This document shows positions 8,843 to 17,995 of a DNA stretch of 64,000 bases, in pieces. The number at the start of each line of letters is the position of its first letter. Positions within the stretch are counted from its first letter, which is position 1. The notes under the pieces were generated by a model, which ran no database searches, was not told where the DNA came from, and saw only the letters and a list, made by a program, of their open reading frames with translations. The position numbers and the translations under genes were made by a program. Source of the stretch: Chryseobacterium bernardetii (GTDB taxonomy: Bacteria; Bacteroidota; Bacteroidia; Flavobacteriales; Weeksellaceae); assembly GCF_003815975.1 (NCBI RefSeq), contig NZ_CP033932.1:496001-560000 (forward strand). The letters are read 5' to 3'.

Positions 8843-9384
8843 TGTTTTACCATTACATAGTTGTATTCGATATTTACATTTTCAGCAACCTTTTTGGTCA
8901 CCATTTTAGGGATGGTAACTTTATAGTCTGCCGGTCTTGCTGCAAACTTACCCTGCATATATATTTTACCGTCTTTGGCATACAATGTGGCAGCTGAAGT
9001 AACGGCCTTATCTACTCCATGAAAATTAAGAGTTCCCTGAACTGTATATTTCTGTGGGCTGGCAGAAAGCTTCGTTTTATCAAAATTGACAATCTTTCCT
9101 TTGAAAGTTGTTTTAGGGTATTTTGCAGATTCTGCATAGCTCTCGTTGAAGTGTTCTTCCATTAATTTGGTTTTAAAATGAAAGTTTTTAACTGTTGAGA
9201 CTGATGCCATTTCACCACTATCTGCATTTAAAATCACAATATTATTGTCATCCTGAGCAAAAATATCATCAAACAGGGGAACAGAAGCTTCAAAACTTAC
9301 TTTTCCTGTTTTAGAGCTATATTTTTGTGCTGAAACATATCCTGCAGAAAGCAGTAATATGCTTAATAATGCTAATTTTTTCAT
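8839..9384 (-). CDS. YceI-family periplasmic lipid-binding-like protein
   Basis: 181 residues from the Met at 9384, with a signal peptide (MKKLALLSIL to SAQK). The YceI lipocalin-like barrel is recognisable: GKVSFEASVPLFDDIFAQ, then FNESYAESAKYPKTTFKGKI and LNFHGVDKAV, and a final NVNIEYNYVMVKQ strand. YceI proteins bind isoprenoid chains such as polyprenyl or quinone precursors in the periplasm. The longer frame from 9405 starts before the stop of the cytochrome gene and adds a non-signal tail, so 9384 is preferred. It overlaps the ankyrin gene by 4 bp. Confidence 0.87.
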   Translation of the reverse strand: MKKLALLSILLLSAGYVSAQKYSSKTGKVSFEASVPLFDDIFAQDDNNIVILNADSGEMASVSTVKNFHFKTKLMEEHFNESYAESAKYPKTTFKGKIVNFDKTKLSASPQKYTVQGTLNFHGVDKAVTSAATLYAKDGKIYMQGKFAARPADYKVTIPKMVTKKVAENVNIEYNYVMVKQ

Positions 9385-9394
9385 ATCACTTTTT

Positions 9395-9742
9395 TTAATT
9401 TTCATTCAATCCGTCTGCTTTCCACTTAATAAAAATGTTGATCTGGGCTGAAGATAAAGATCCTCCCTGAGGCATTTTGCCGGGATCTCCATTTGGTCTT
9501 TGGATACGGTCCAGAATTCCTTCTATATTATTTTTTACCTGATCATAAGTAACCAGCGGTTTAAAACTCCCCGCAGAATGGCAGCCTATACAACTGTTGT
9601 CTACAATAGGTTTTACATCTGCCGTATATTTTACAGTTGCTGTTACGGGTGTATTATCAGAAATTTCTTCGAAAGTTCTGCTGTCACAAGCTGTCAGAAT
9701 GATTGCAGACGACAGTATCAGTAATGATGTTAGCTTTTTCAT
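9395..9742 (-). CDS. c-type cytochrome lipoprotein (single heme)
   Basis: 115 residues from the Met at 9742. The signal ends in the lipobox LTAC (Cys19). One heme-binding motif, CIGCH (residues 51-55), sits in NSCIGCHSAG, and a distal Met (Met90 in GKMPQGG) is a good sixth heme ligand. It should be an electron carrier anchored to a membrane in the periplasm. The frame is open up to 9808, but that start would lie within the DUF5777 gene and before a second Met directly preceding a proper signal peptide. The start is next to the DUF5777 stop (9744), so the pair is coupled. Confidence 0.87.
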   Translation of the reverse strand: MKKLTSLLILSSAIILTACDSRTFEEISDNTPVTATVKYTADVKPIVDNSCIGCHSAGSFKPLVTYDQVKNNIEGILDRIQRPNGDPGKMPQGGSLSSAQINIFIKWKADGLNEN

Positions 9743-9743
9743 A

Positions 9744-10586
9744 TTAAAAAACTCTATAAAGATTAAACCCAAAGAAAATATGCCCTTTTCCCCATGATCC
9801 TGTAGCATTGGTAAGATATCCTATATCTGAATTTATCTGGGAGTTTGTAAGTAAAAGTTGGAAGACATGCCCTCCGGTTTCTATATCTACCCCTAATGAC
9901 AGTGGGTTTTTATAAAAACTGTGATCATCAAAGTTCACAAAATATTCTGCATTTAAGGAAACCCGTTTTGAGATCTTATAACGCCCTCCCAAACCTGCAA
10001 GAAACTGGTTTTTATTTTCAATCTTGGGTTCGTATAGATTTTTATGAACAAAAGAAGGAGTAAGCTGTAAGGAAAGTTTATCATTAAATCGTCTTGAGAT
10101 CAGTGCCTGGGTAAGGTATGAAAGCCTGTCACTGAATTTCAGATGAGGATAGGTATCTTTCTTAAGCTCCGTATTGGCAGCCATTACATTATACCCCACA
10201 ATATCAACCGGAAAATTTTCATTTTGCCTTACAAGTCTGTATTTAACTGCTCCTTCAAACGTCTTCATATTAGTTTCTCTGGATAGGCTCACAGATACTG
10301 CATCTGAAATACCGTAAATAACTCCCAATTTGGTTGAAGCATGGTCAAGGCCGAAAAAATCTTTAAATCCTGCGCTTACATCCCCGAATCTATGGGCAAC
10401 CACGATATACCATTCTTTTTTAGAGGCCAGTTTTGTAGATTGTCCTGTTGCGATCTGAAGGGCTTTAAAGGCAGGTTGTGAAGTTTCGGTATTGGTTTTA
10501 ACAGTGTCAATATCTTTCAGCAGATCCTCCTGACCAAAGGCAAGACCTGATGCAAATACCGACAAAAATAAAAGGGTTTTTGTCAT
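9744..10586 (-). CDS. DUF5777-type outer-membrane beta-barrel protein
   Basis: A 280-residue protein with a signal peptide (MTKTLLFLSV to LAFGQE) and a barrel-like pattern of alternating residues ending in an aromatic C-terminus (FFGFNLYRVF), as in outer-membrane proteins. The segment WYIVVAHRFGDVSAGFKDFFG resembles the start of the DUF5777 barrel family of Bacteroidota; no function is established for it. It is the first gene of an operon with cytochrome c, YceI, ankyrin and DOMON-T9SS genes. In front of it lie a Crp/Fnr-type palindrome and a TAAGTTTG promoter box, and the Crp/Fnr gene is directly upstream. Confidence 0.8.
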   Translation of the reverse strand: MTKTLLFLSVFASGLAFGQEDLLKDIDTVKTNTETSQPAFKALQIATGQSTKLASKKEWYIVVAHRFGDVSAGFKDFFGLDHASTKLGVIYGISDAVSVSLSRETNMKTFEGAVKYRLVRQNENFPVDIVGYNVMAANTELKKDTYPHLKFSDRLSYLTQALISRRFNDKLSLQLTPSFVHKNLYEPKIENKNQFLAGLGGRYKISKRVSLNAEYFVNFDDHSFYKNPLSLGVDIETGGHVFQLLLTNSQINSDIGYLTNATGSWGKGHIFFGFNLYRVF

Positions 10587-10614
10587 ATACTATTTGAATT
10601 AAATTACGATATGA

Positions 10615-10660
10615 CAAACTTATTGAGTTCTCAATTCAAAAATAGGTGATAAAAGTCACC
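10615..10660 (-). promoter_or_regulatory. Promoter with Crp/Fnr-type operator for the envelope cytochrome operon
   Basis: The perfect inverted repeat GGTGA-N6-TCACC at 10645-10660 has the shape of Crp/Fnr family sites (TGTGA-N6-TCACA). A TAAGTTTG element at 10622-10615 fits the Bacteroidota -7 box. No TTTG lies at the normal 19-20 nt distance; the operator takes that place. Its centre would be about 41-42 bp upstream of the expected start of transcription, the classic position of a class II activator site. The likely binder is the neighbouring regulator; this is inferred. Confidence 0.7.
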
Positions 10661-10711
10661 GAGCGAATTCTTTTTATCAATAACAGATATAATCTTTTGG
10701 GAAAATGTAAA

Positions 10712-11374
10712 TTATTCTATTCCAAAATTTTCATGTATAATCACTTTTATTCCTGCTTTGGTTTGTAAGATGTCACCTTCATTTTCAATTTTTTTCAAAA
10801 CCCTGCTTACAACTTCTCTGGAAGTTCCTAGATTATTGGCAATTTCCCTGTGTGTGATTTTTATAGGATTATGTCCTGTAGCAGATACCTGTTGTTTGAT
10901 ATAATTAAGAACTCTTTTATCAAGACGATGAAAAACGGCATCGTTTACCATACTCATTATCTCTGAAAAGCGCTTGTCATATTCACGATAAAATAATTTA
11001 TTGATCTCCGGAAACCTCAGCAGCCAATCATGCATAATAGAAACAGGAATTAACAATGCTTCTGAATCTTCCTCTGCAACAGCATATACCCTGCTTATGT
11101 AATCTGTAAAAATAGATGAAAACGTCATCAGGCAACTGTCACTTTCTTTAATATAATAATAGATAAGCTCTCTCCCATCATTCAAAGTGAAAACTTTTAT
11201 AGATCCTTTGATTAAAAACGGGACATACTTATTTTTCTGCCCTTCTCTCACAATTTCAGTCTTTGATTTTATATCTGCTACAACAGCATTCTTCTGAAAC
11301 TCATCCAAAAAGTCGTTTCCCAAGAACCCGAATTTCTGGATAATAAATTGATTGTTCATACCTATTTCTGTCAA
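10712..11374 (-). CDS. Crp/Fnr family transcriptional regulator
   Basis: 220 residues: a cyclic-nucleotide-binding-like sensor barrel (about 20-115), a long dimer helix (about 120-160) and a winged helix-turn-helix (about 172-205: ITHREIANNLGTSREVVSRV). The recognition helix SREVVSR carries the Arg-Glu-Arg pattern that in Crp/Fnr proteins reads GTGA half-sites, in agreement with the GGTGA palindrome in front of the next operon. There is no N-terminal cysteine cluster, so it is not a typical oxygen-sensing Fnr; the only Cys is Cys81 (SDSCLMTF). The effector is unknown. The Met at position 6 is an alternative start. A TATATTTG box at 11385-11392 could drive it. Confidence 0.87.
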   Translation of the reverse strand: MTEIGMNNQFIIQKFGFLGNDFLDEFQKNAVVADIKSKTEIVREGQKNKYVPFLIKGSIKVFTLNDGRELIYYYIKESDSCLMTFSSIFTDYISRVYAVAEEDSEALLIPVSIMHDWLLRFPEINKLFYREYDKRFSEIMSMVNDAVFHRLDKRVLNYIKQQVSATGHNPIKITHREIANNLGTSREVVSRVLKKIENEGDILQTKAGIKVIIHENFGIE

Positions 11375-11523
11375 TATTTTGAAACAAATATATAAAACAG
11401 CACCAATTATTTAATAAAAAATAAAATAAATCAATTATCAATAAATAAAATCTACATCAAACTCTCTTTGTATAAAGATTTGCCTTAAAATAATTCACTA
11501 TATTAATAATACGTAACAAAAAA

Positions 11524-11549
11524 AAACTGTTCCATAAATGAAACAGTTT
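11524..11549 (-). terminator. Terminator after the TonB-dependent receptor gene
   Basis: An 8-bp stem (11524-11531 with 11542-11549) is followed on the minus strand by a T-rich run. It lies 22 bp after the receptor stop codon. Confidence 0.7.
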
Positions 11550-11571
11550 TGTAATAATCTATATTTTAGGA

Positions 11572-13758
11572 TTAGAATCTGTATTTCAGGTTTACACCAT
11601 AAAAGAAATAAGAAGTGTTTGGCCCCGGATTTACATCTGTAGCTACACCTTTAGCATAACCACTTCCTGCATCGGAATCATTGATACTATTTCCTAAGAA
11701 TAAAAAAGTATAGTTGATCTGATTGGTAAGATTGTTTCCCATCACATAAACATCCACATCCAATTTATTAAAGGTTTTTTTAAAACCCAGCTTTGAATTC
11801 AACAACCCAAACCCTTTTACAAGATTAGCATTGTTGAAATCCGCATACACATTACCTAGGTAATTGTATGTATTAATAAGATAGAATCCCGGTTTTGTAT
11901 AGATATCCAGACCAACTGCATATTTATTCCTGGGAACTCCCACCACAGTTTTATGATCATATACCATTAATTTTCCTACAACCTTTCCTGTAACGGGGTC
12001 TATATATTTAGGATCATAAACTGAAAAGTCTTTATACTTTGTATCATAATAAGAAAGGTTAACAAACGGCACCACTCTTTCAATAAACGAATTTTCTGAT
12101 CTGTACTGATACCCTACACTTACTTCAAGCCCGGTATTTTTCTGGCTTCCGGTATTTGCCCAATATGTTTGATTAGCCATATTTCCAGGGATTAACAATT
12201 GTGTAAGTTTATCCGAATAATCTATCCTGAATGCTGAAATACGGTAATCCAGCTTTGTGTTCATTAAAAGCCCATGTACACTGAAATCTACCATTCTTGC
12301 ACGTTCAGGTTTTAAATCGTCATTCATAGTATTGGTCCCTGTGATATATGATGAAGTTGCTGTAGGAGAATTATACCCTTCACTATAACTTAGATTAAAG
12401 ATCTGATGTTTCCATTCTTTCTGGAGTGCAAAATGAGGTGTATACGCTACATCAAACTTTTTCTCAAATGATTGATCTTTGTGCCCAGGAACCAAATCTG
12501 GGAATGCATACAGATCTTTTCTATCATAATTCGTTCTGTTTGCGCTTAACCCCGCAAGTAAGGTAAGTCCCCAGGGTTTATAAGTAAGATAATCAATTGC
12601 AAAATAAGTTGACTGATTATTGTTATACTTAAAATAGGAAGCTCCTGCCATTCCGGTTGTCTGCAAAGGGTTTGTTTCCGAACCGGTAAAACGGTAGCTT
12701 GACGTAGTGGAAACAGAATTCTGAACTTCTAAACCGAAATCCAAACGGTTTTCAAAATCTTTAAATTCATTCTTTAATGTAAATGTAGAACGTAAACCCA
12801 CATTTGGAGAACTTGTAACACCATATGCACCGGCAGAAACACTTTCTGTATTTCCATTGTAATAAAACAGAGTGGTATAGTTTCTTAAATTAGATGTAAG
12901 GCTTACCATATTGCTAAGTCCCACTCTTGTTGACTTTATTTTTGTTCCGGAATTTTTACGGATATAGGCTGGATTTCCATTATCAATACCTGCGTAATAA
13001 TCATTGTATGAAATCTGTCCTGAGGTATGTTCATAAGAATAGGCCTGGCTTGCAAAGAAACTTAACTGGTCTTTTTTACCAAGCTTAACAGTACCGTTCA
13101 CATTAAAGAAATTCTTTAGTCCACCACCATTAGGTCTGTATCCGTCAGTTTCAAGATGCCCGTATGCTGCACTTACTGAATAATTTTCATCTGCAACATT
13201 CAGTTGTGTTCTTGACTGGAATGTTTTAAATGCCCCGAACATTGCATTTTCTGAGATGGATGCTCCTTTTGTAAAGTCAGGACGGGTATAAAAGCGCACA
13301 GCTCCTCCAACTCCACCTCCATACATTGTTGCTGCAGGACCTTTAATAACTTCTACATTGGTAACATAGGCAAAATCAACATCATCCAGAACGGTTACTC
13401 CTTCAGCATTGGTTAACGGCATATTATTCCAGTAAGCTTTCACTCCCCAGTTATTGAACTTCTGATCGTTTCCATATCCCCTAAGAACAAGTCTCTGCCC
13501 ACCAAAATTGGTTCTCTTATCCACCTGAAGCCCTGGCATAGTAGACAGCGTTTGGTCGATTGCAGCTGGGTTATTCCTATTAAGATCTTCTTCAGAGAGC
13601 GTTTCTACAGATTGTGCATGTCTTTTGAATTCTGCGCGTTCCTGTTTTATTTTCTTTCTGCCAAGGATATTAACTTCATCAATTGATCCTTCCTGTATCT
13701 GCTGAGCATGAGCTATAGCGCAACCTAACATTGCTGCTATGCATATATATTTTTTCAT
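11572..13758 (-). CDS. TonB-dependent outer-membrane receptor
   Basis: A 728-residue protein with a signal peptide (MKKYICIAAM to AHAQ), a TonB-box/plug region (about 20-165: NPAAIDQTLSTMPGLQV, VLRGYG, VEVIKGPAATMYGGGVGG) and a 22-strand-type barrel ending in LKYRF with a C-terminal Phe. It lacks the CarboxypepD-like N-terminal domain of SusC proteins, so it fits the FecA/siderophore class rather than the glycan class; the ligand is unknown. It is the last gene of a four-gene operon (Asp-box T9SS protein, lipoprotein, anchored protein, receptor). The nearby Crp/Fnr gene starts further downstream and is separately transcribed. Confidence 0.9.
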   Translation of the reverse strand: MKKYICIAAMLGCAIAHAQQIQEGSIDEVNILGRKKIKQERAEFKRHAQSVETLSEEDLNRNNPAAIDQTLSTMPGLQVDKRTNFGGQRLVLRGYGNDQKFNNWGVKAYWNNMPLTNAEGVTVLDDVDFAYVTNVEVIKGPAATMYGGGVGGAVRFYTRPDFTKGASISENAMFGAFKTFQSRTQLNVADENYSVSAAYGHLETDGYRPNGGGLKNFFNVNGTVKLGKKDQLSFFASQAYSYEHTSGQISYNDYYAGIDNGNPAYIRKNSGTKIKSTRVGLSNMVSLTSNLRNYTTLFYYNGNTESVSAGAYGVTSSPNVGLRSTFTLKNEFKDFENRLDFGLEVQNSVSTTSSYRFTGSETNPLQTTGMAGASYFKYNNNQSTYFAIDYLTYKPWGLTLLAGLSANRTNYDRKDLYAFPDLVPGHKDQSFEKKFDVAYTPHFALQKEWKHQIFNLSYSEGYNSPTATSSYITGTNTMNDDLKPERARMVDFSVHGLLMNTKLDYRISAFRIDYSDKLTQLLIPGNMANQTYWANTGSQKNTGLEVSVGYQYRSENSFIERVVPFVNLSYYDTKYKDFSVYDPKYIDPVTGKVVGKLMVYDHKTVVGVPRNKYAVGLDIYTKPGFYLINTYNYLGNVYADFNNANLVKGFGLLNSKLGFKKTFNKLDVDVYVMGNNLTNQINYTFLFLGNSINDSDAGSGYAKGVATDVNPGPNTSYFFYGVNLKYRF

Positions 13759-13794
13759 TATTTAAAAATTAGTTATCATTAATATTATATTCAC

Positions 13795-14343
13795 TTAAGC
13801 AAAGCGAAACTCCGGAGGCGGAATACTAATGGATAAATAATGAGTACTTTCTGATAGGTAGTAGTGATTGGGTATTGTGTTTATATCCAGTATTAAAAAA
13901 AGAGGAAATTCTTTTCCAACAAGAATGGTAAACCGGGATGTTTTAAGCAGATCTTTCCTAAGCCCTGGCAGATCAATCTGAGTTCTAAGATTTCTTTTTT
14001 TAACGGTTAATTTCTTTGAAAGGTCTACTAGTGAATTGATGATAATATCTTTCTTATCAAGGTAACAGAAAAAAAGTTTTTTCCCATTAATCCTGCTCAC
14101 CTGAACTACATCATAAGAAAATCCGTTAAGTACAAACTCTTTGTCTTCTTTCCATTCCGCTTTTATAAGATCTTCTTCTGTAAAGCATACAGTTTTTGAT
14201 TTCTTTAAAGGATGCCGGGTAATATGGTACTGTGTGTGTTCATATATTTTTCTTTTTACGTGAGAAACAACCGTGTAAGCCATATTATTAAATAACATGA
14301 TTACCGGGATGCATAAAAAGATAAAAAATAGTTTTCTGTTCAA
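13795..14343 (-). CDS. Membrane-anchored protein of unknown function upstream of TonB receptor
   Basis: A 182-residue protein with a single N-terminal hydrophobic segment (FFIFLCIPVIMLF), likely a membrane anchor with the rest in the periplasm. The remaining part is basic and alternates charged and hydrophobic residues. It ends in a striking proline-rich tail (SISIPPPEFRFA). I recognise no family. It lies 36 bp before the TonB receptor gene and 15 bp after the lipoprotein gene, so an accessory role for that receptor is a reasonable guess. Confidence 0.6.
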   Translation of the reverse strand: MNRKLFFIFLCIPVIMLFNNMAYTVVSHVKRKIYEHTQYHITRHPLKKSKTVCFTEEDLIKAEWKEDKEFVLNGFSYDVVQVSRINGKKLFFCYLDKKDIIINSLVDLSKKLTVKKRNLRTQIDLPGLRKDLLKTSRFTILVGKEFPLFLILDINTIPNHYYLSESTHYLSISIPPPEFRFA

Positions 14344-14358
14344 AAAACAAACAAGATT

Positions 14359-14811
14359 TTAAGGAGCTAATTCCTCCTGGGTTTCTACTAAAATGAACTT
14401 CGGGATACTGATTTTGTAAGATTTACCAGAACTTTTCAATGTATACTCCACCCAACTTTCTTTAAGATCAGCTTTGTTTCTGGCATTTTCTACAGGTGCT
14501 CCTGAAGGTAAATCTTCAATATTTGCATTATTATTTTTATACTGCAGGTTGCCCTGTACTACAATGATATTCCCTGCAGTATTCTGGCTGAATGGAATTT
14601 TACTTCCTTCTGCCAGAAGGGATTTTATAATAATATCTTTTTTTGCCTTCAACTTTACAGTATAAATAATTCCTTTTACTCCAGCTCTTCCGCCAGACCA
14701 TTCTGTTTTTTCAGCAGAAAGTACAGAAACTGATTTATCCTGAAAGTTGGATACTGGCATTCCACAGGAAGCCAGTACCCAAAATAATATTAATAATAAT
14801 GGATTATTCAT
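14359..14811 (-). CDS. Putative lipoprotein, unknown function
   Basis: A 150-residue protein with a signal ending in LASC (Cys16), a good lipobox. The body looks like a single beta-sandwich (IIYTVKLKAKKDIIIKSLL, IIVVQGNLQYKN, SWVEYTLKSSGKSYKISIP). No family recognised. It begins 3 bp after the stop codon of the 949-residue Asp-box T9SS gene, hence a cotranscribed partner. Confidence 0.65.
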   Translation of the reverse strand: MNNPLLLILFWVLASCGMPVSNFQDKSVSVLSAEKTEWSGGRAGVKGIIYTVKLKAKKDIIIKSLLAEGSKIPFSQNTAGNIIVVQGNLQYKNNNANIEDLPSGAPVENARNKADLKESWVEYTLKSSGKSYKISIPKFILVETQEELAP

Positions 14812-14814
14812 TTT

Positions 14815-17664
14815 TTAATCCTCATCACCTCCGGTACGTCCAATTACCAGGAAGTTTCCGCTAAATACAATCTCACCTTTATCTTCAGCTTTCAAAATAT
14901 AAGTTCCCGGCAGCATTTTCTGACCGAATTCTTCATCAGATTTTACATTCTTCTTGCTGTATACAAGCCTTCCAGCTTTATCATATATACTGATATCTAC
15001 AGTATTATGATTGGCATTATTAAATCTTAAACGGGCAATTCCCTTAGATGGATTAGGATATACCCTGTTTGCTGCTCTTAAAGATGCCTTTGTAGTTTCC
15101 GAAGTAGCCAGAGTATTCGTATTTTGGGTTGTCCACGCACCTCTTCCATAAGTAGAAACCAAGACTGTTTTTGTAGAAGGTCTGTAATCCAGGTTTGTTA
15201 CTCTTACATTCCCGATATTCCCTGTTACTGATGACCAAGTAGGTGTTCCGGAAAGGAAATTGGCAGTTCCCCATACCCCCAATTCCGTACCTACCAATAC
15301 TTCATTAGGGTCATCCGGATTTCTAAGAATAGTTCTTACAGGCATATCCGGCAGATTACCTTCTTTATTCTGCCATGATGTTCCCCCGTTCGTTGAATAG
15401 AATATGCTCACCTGGTTATAATTAGATAAAGTTAATAAAATCTCATTCTCATTAGCCCCAAATTCTATATCCGAAATTGTTCCTGCAGCAGCAGGTGATA
15501 ATTCAGTAGAGGTGTACGATGTCGTATTGGCATTGGTAATTTTGAAAAGTCTTCCCAGGTTAGTTCCTACAAAAAGTGTAGTGGATGTTTTTGTATAAGG
15601 AGACACTTTCATCCATGAAATCTGTTCACCACTCTGGGCTGTTCCTACCGTAACCAGATCATTAGTAAACGTTGTAGCAGTACTGCTAAGCCCGGCTGTT
15701 CTGAAAAGCGTAAGTCCTGAACGGAAAGAATAGAAAACCTCATTATTTCTGTCCAATGCAATTTCATTTACGAAATGACCCGTATTCCTGTTAGCAGAAG
15801 TTGTGATCAAAAAATAAGGTGAATTAGGACCATTATTCAGTAAATAATGATTATTATTGGTATAGCTGGAAATTTCATAATTATCCTGATCATCATATTC
15901 AGGATACATTCCGTCTCCTCCGGTAGCGGCTTGCGTAGTTAAGAAATTATTAGCTTGAGGCGCACCATACAGCCACCAAGAGCCATTATCCTGAGCTCCT
16001 GCCAGAAATTCTTCATCAGCCGGAGTTTTTGTTGGATTAAGTACCGCTCCGTAGAACTGGGTTACATTATACCTTCTATTTCTCGCAACCATTCCCCCAA
16101 CTGTTCCAATATTTCCTTTATTGGCTGCGAAAAAAATCCCGCCATCATTGCCAAACATCATTTGGCCGGTACTGTAATTGTTGAATGGATTAAATACTAT
16201 AGCATGCTGATCGGCATGTACCGTAGAAACAGCCAAAGTAGCCATATTATTGTTATTGGACCATTTTGAAATCTGGGTCCAGTTAACCCCTCCATCTGTA
16301 GATTTAAACAGATCAATCCCACCAATATACAATGTATTATCATTCTGAGGATCTGCAGCGATTACCAGATCATAAAAAGACTGTCCTCTTGTAAAATCAT
16401 TGGCTGGAATACTGGCATCTGTAGCGGTAGGTAATTTAATAACTTGCGGCACATCTGAAGTAGACTGCCATGTAGCTCCTCCATCAGTTGTTTTTACAAT
16501 TCTGATAGGCTCAGTAGTTCCAGCTCCCTGCATAAAAGCATAAGCTTTGCCAGCATCAGTTTTGGAAAGCGTGAAGTTTACTCTTGAACCGGTATTTCCA
16601 ACATTATAAATCTGATTGAAAGTGTTTCCATCTGTAGATCTAAAAATTCTACCTCCGGAATCTATATTTGTAAACCGGGAACTTCTTGTGGAAAGCCATA
16701 TAGAATTATCTGCAGCAATTTCTATTTGCTGAATAGAATATCCTGTTGTACTTACCACATTTGTTGTAGTATTCATAGCCAACAGGTTAGTATTTTTGGT
16801 AAAGGTAGCCCCACCGTCTACAGATTTGTACAATCCAGCCTGGCTAAGCCCCTGCCATCCGTCATTAAATGTAATTCCAACATAAGAACCGCTTACCCCG
16901 GCATATATTTCTGAAACACCGTTGTTATTTCTTACTTTAATATCATTGATATAGAAATTTCCATTTCTTACTCCATTTGAAGAATAAGTAACCGGAACGG
17001 TAAAAATCTGAGTCCATGTAGCCCCACCATCTGTGGTTTTCCAGATTCCTGAGCCCACAACATCAGTGGTTGATGATTCTCCCGTACCTACATAAAATAC
17101 CTGTGGGTTGTTGGGATCTGAAGTGATGCATACTACTGAAGTATTAGCCCAGAATGTACTCAAAGGCTGCCATTCATTTGTGCTTACTGAAGGATCCTGA
17201 TTCACCCAAAGACCTCCTGAAACTCCACCGGCAAAAACTCTCTTACCTGTTGCATCATTGGGATCATACATGATTGCTCTTGTTCTTCCTCCTACACTAT
17301 AAGGTCCTCTTTCAATCCATGGTTCATTGATTATTTTCCCTGCAGCAGCCCCCTGACCCCCACTAATAAAAGACATTGGCTGGGTTGCTTTATACTCCCC
17401 CATCAGGATATCCTTATTTACTTTTGCTAACTTTTCAAAATTAACATTTCCCGTAACAGGATCCATGGTTCTTTTATAATCCTCCTCGTTATATAAATCC
17501 GGAGGAGTTCCCATTAATTTAGCATTTTTATGTGCTTTCTTAATGTCTTTTTCATATTTAGTATAAAGTTCCTGCAAGTGCTTCTGGCTAGCCTGCGGTT
17601 TATTTTGCTGCTGAGCATATAAATTAATGCAAAGTAAAGCAGCTGCAATAGGGTAAATTTTCAT
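14815..17664 (-). CDS. Asp-box (VPS10/BNR-like) secreted protein with T9SS sorting domain
   Basis: A 949-residue protein with an ordinary signal peptide (MKIYPIAAAL to LYAQQ). At least six Asp-box motifs (TTDGGATWTQ, SVDGGATFTK, TTDGGATWQS, STDGGVNWTQ, STNGGTSWQN and others) mark one or two beta-propellers, and the C-terminal 80 residues are a T9SS type A sorting domain (NRVYPNPSKG, DISIYDKAGRLV, LPGTYILKAEDKGEIV). Expected outside the cell; ligand or enzymatic activity unknown. It is a distant paralogue of the protein at 794-4537. It heads an operon with two small envelope proteins and a TonB receptor, and a TAAATTTG box lies 18-25 bp before the ATG. Confidence 0.88.
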   Translation of the reverse strand: MKIYPIAAALLCINLYAQQQNKPQASQKHLQELYTKYEKDIKKAHKNAKLMGTPPDLYNEEDYKRTMDPVTGNVNFEKLAKVNKDILMGEYKATQPMSFISGGQGAAAGKIINEPWIERGPYSVGGRTRAIMYDPNDATGKRVFAGGVSGGLWVNQDPSVSTNEWQPLSTFWANTSVVCITSDPNNPQVFYVGTGESSTTDVVGSGIWKTTDGGATWTQIFTVPVTYSSNGVRNGNFYINDIKVRNNNGVSEIYAGVSGSYVGITFNDGWQGLSQAGLYKSVDGGATFTKNTNLLAMNTTTNVVSTTGYSIQQIEIAADNSIWLSTRSSRFTNIDSGGRIFRSTDGNTFNQIYNVGNTGSRVNFTLSKTDAGKAYAFMQGAGTTEPIRIVKTTDGGATWQSTSDVPQVIKLPTATDASIPANDFTRGQSFYDLVIAADPQNDNTLYIGGIDLFKSTDGGVNWTQISKWSNNNNMATLAVSTVHADQHAIVFNPFNNYSTGQMMFGNDGGIFFAANKGNIGTVGGMVARNRRYNVTQFYGAVLNPTKTPADEEFLAGAQDNGSWWLYGAPQANNFLTTQAATGGDGMYPEYDDQDNYEISSYTNNNHYLLNNGPNSPYFLITTSANRNTGHFVNEIALDRNNEVFYSFRSGLTLFRTAGLSSTATTFTNDLVTVGTAQSGEQISWMKVSPYTKTSTTLFVGTNLGRLFKITNANTTSYTSTELSPAAAGTISDIEFGANENEILLTLSNYNQVSIFYSTNGGTSWQNKEGNLPDMPVRTILRNPDDPNEVLVGTELGVWGTANFLSGTPTWSSVTGNIGNVRVTNLDYRPSTKTVLVSTYGRGAWTTQNTNTLATSETTKASLRAANRVYPNPSKGIARLRFNNANHNTVDISIYDKAGRLVYSKKNVKSDEEFGQKMLPGTYILKAEDKGEIVFSGNFLVIGRTGGDED

Positions 17665-17995
17665 TCCTTTTCAATTTTTTACAAATTTAATTAAGAAAAG
17701 TAAAATATTTTAACCCTTATTAACTAAATTAATTCAATTTGTATTTAATATTAATAAAATAAAAGCCCATTATATTTTAAATATTTTATAAGCAGATATT
17801 AATGGTAGAATTGCGAAAAATATAAACATTTATAAAAAAGAACAGTTTTGTGAATTAATAATCTATCTAGATAAGATAAATTCAAAGCATTTCAATCAAT
17901 TAACTGATTTGACAATTACAACAATAGAGAATAAGTGTAACAAAGCGGATTGTCTGTTTGGTACGAATTATACATTCAGAACCATAAAAATAAAA
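17665..17995. other. Intergenic, AT-rich, no gene seen
   Basis: This stretch between the T9SS operon start and the rpoC-side terminator holds the possible -7 box TAAATTTG (17689-17682, minus) of the T9SS operon. Nothing else was recognised; no open frame of note. Confidence 0.5.
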
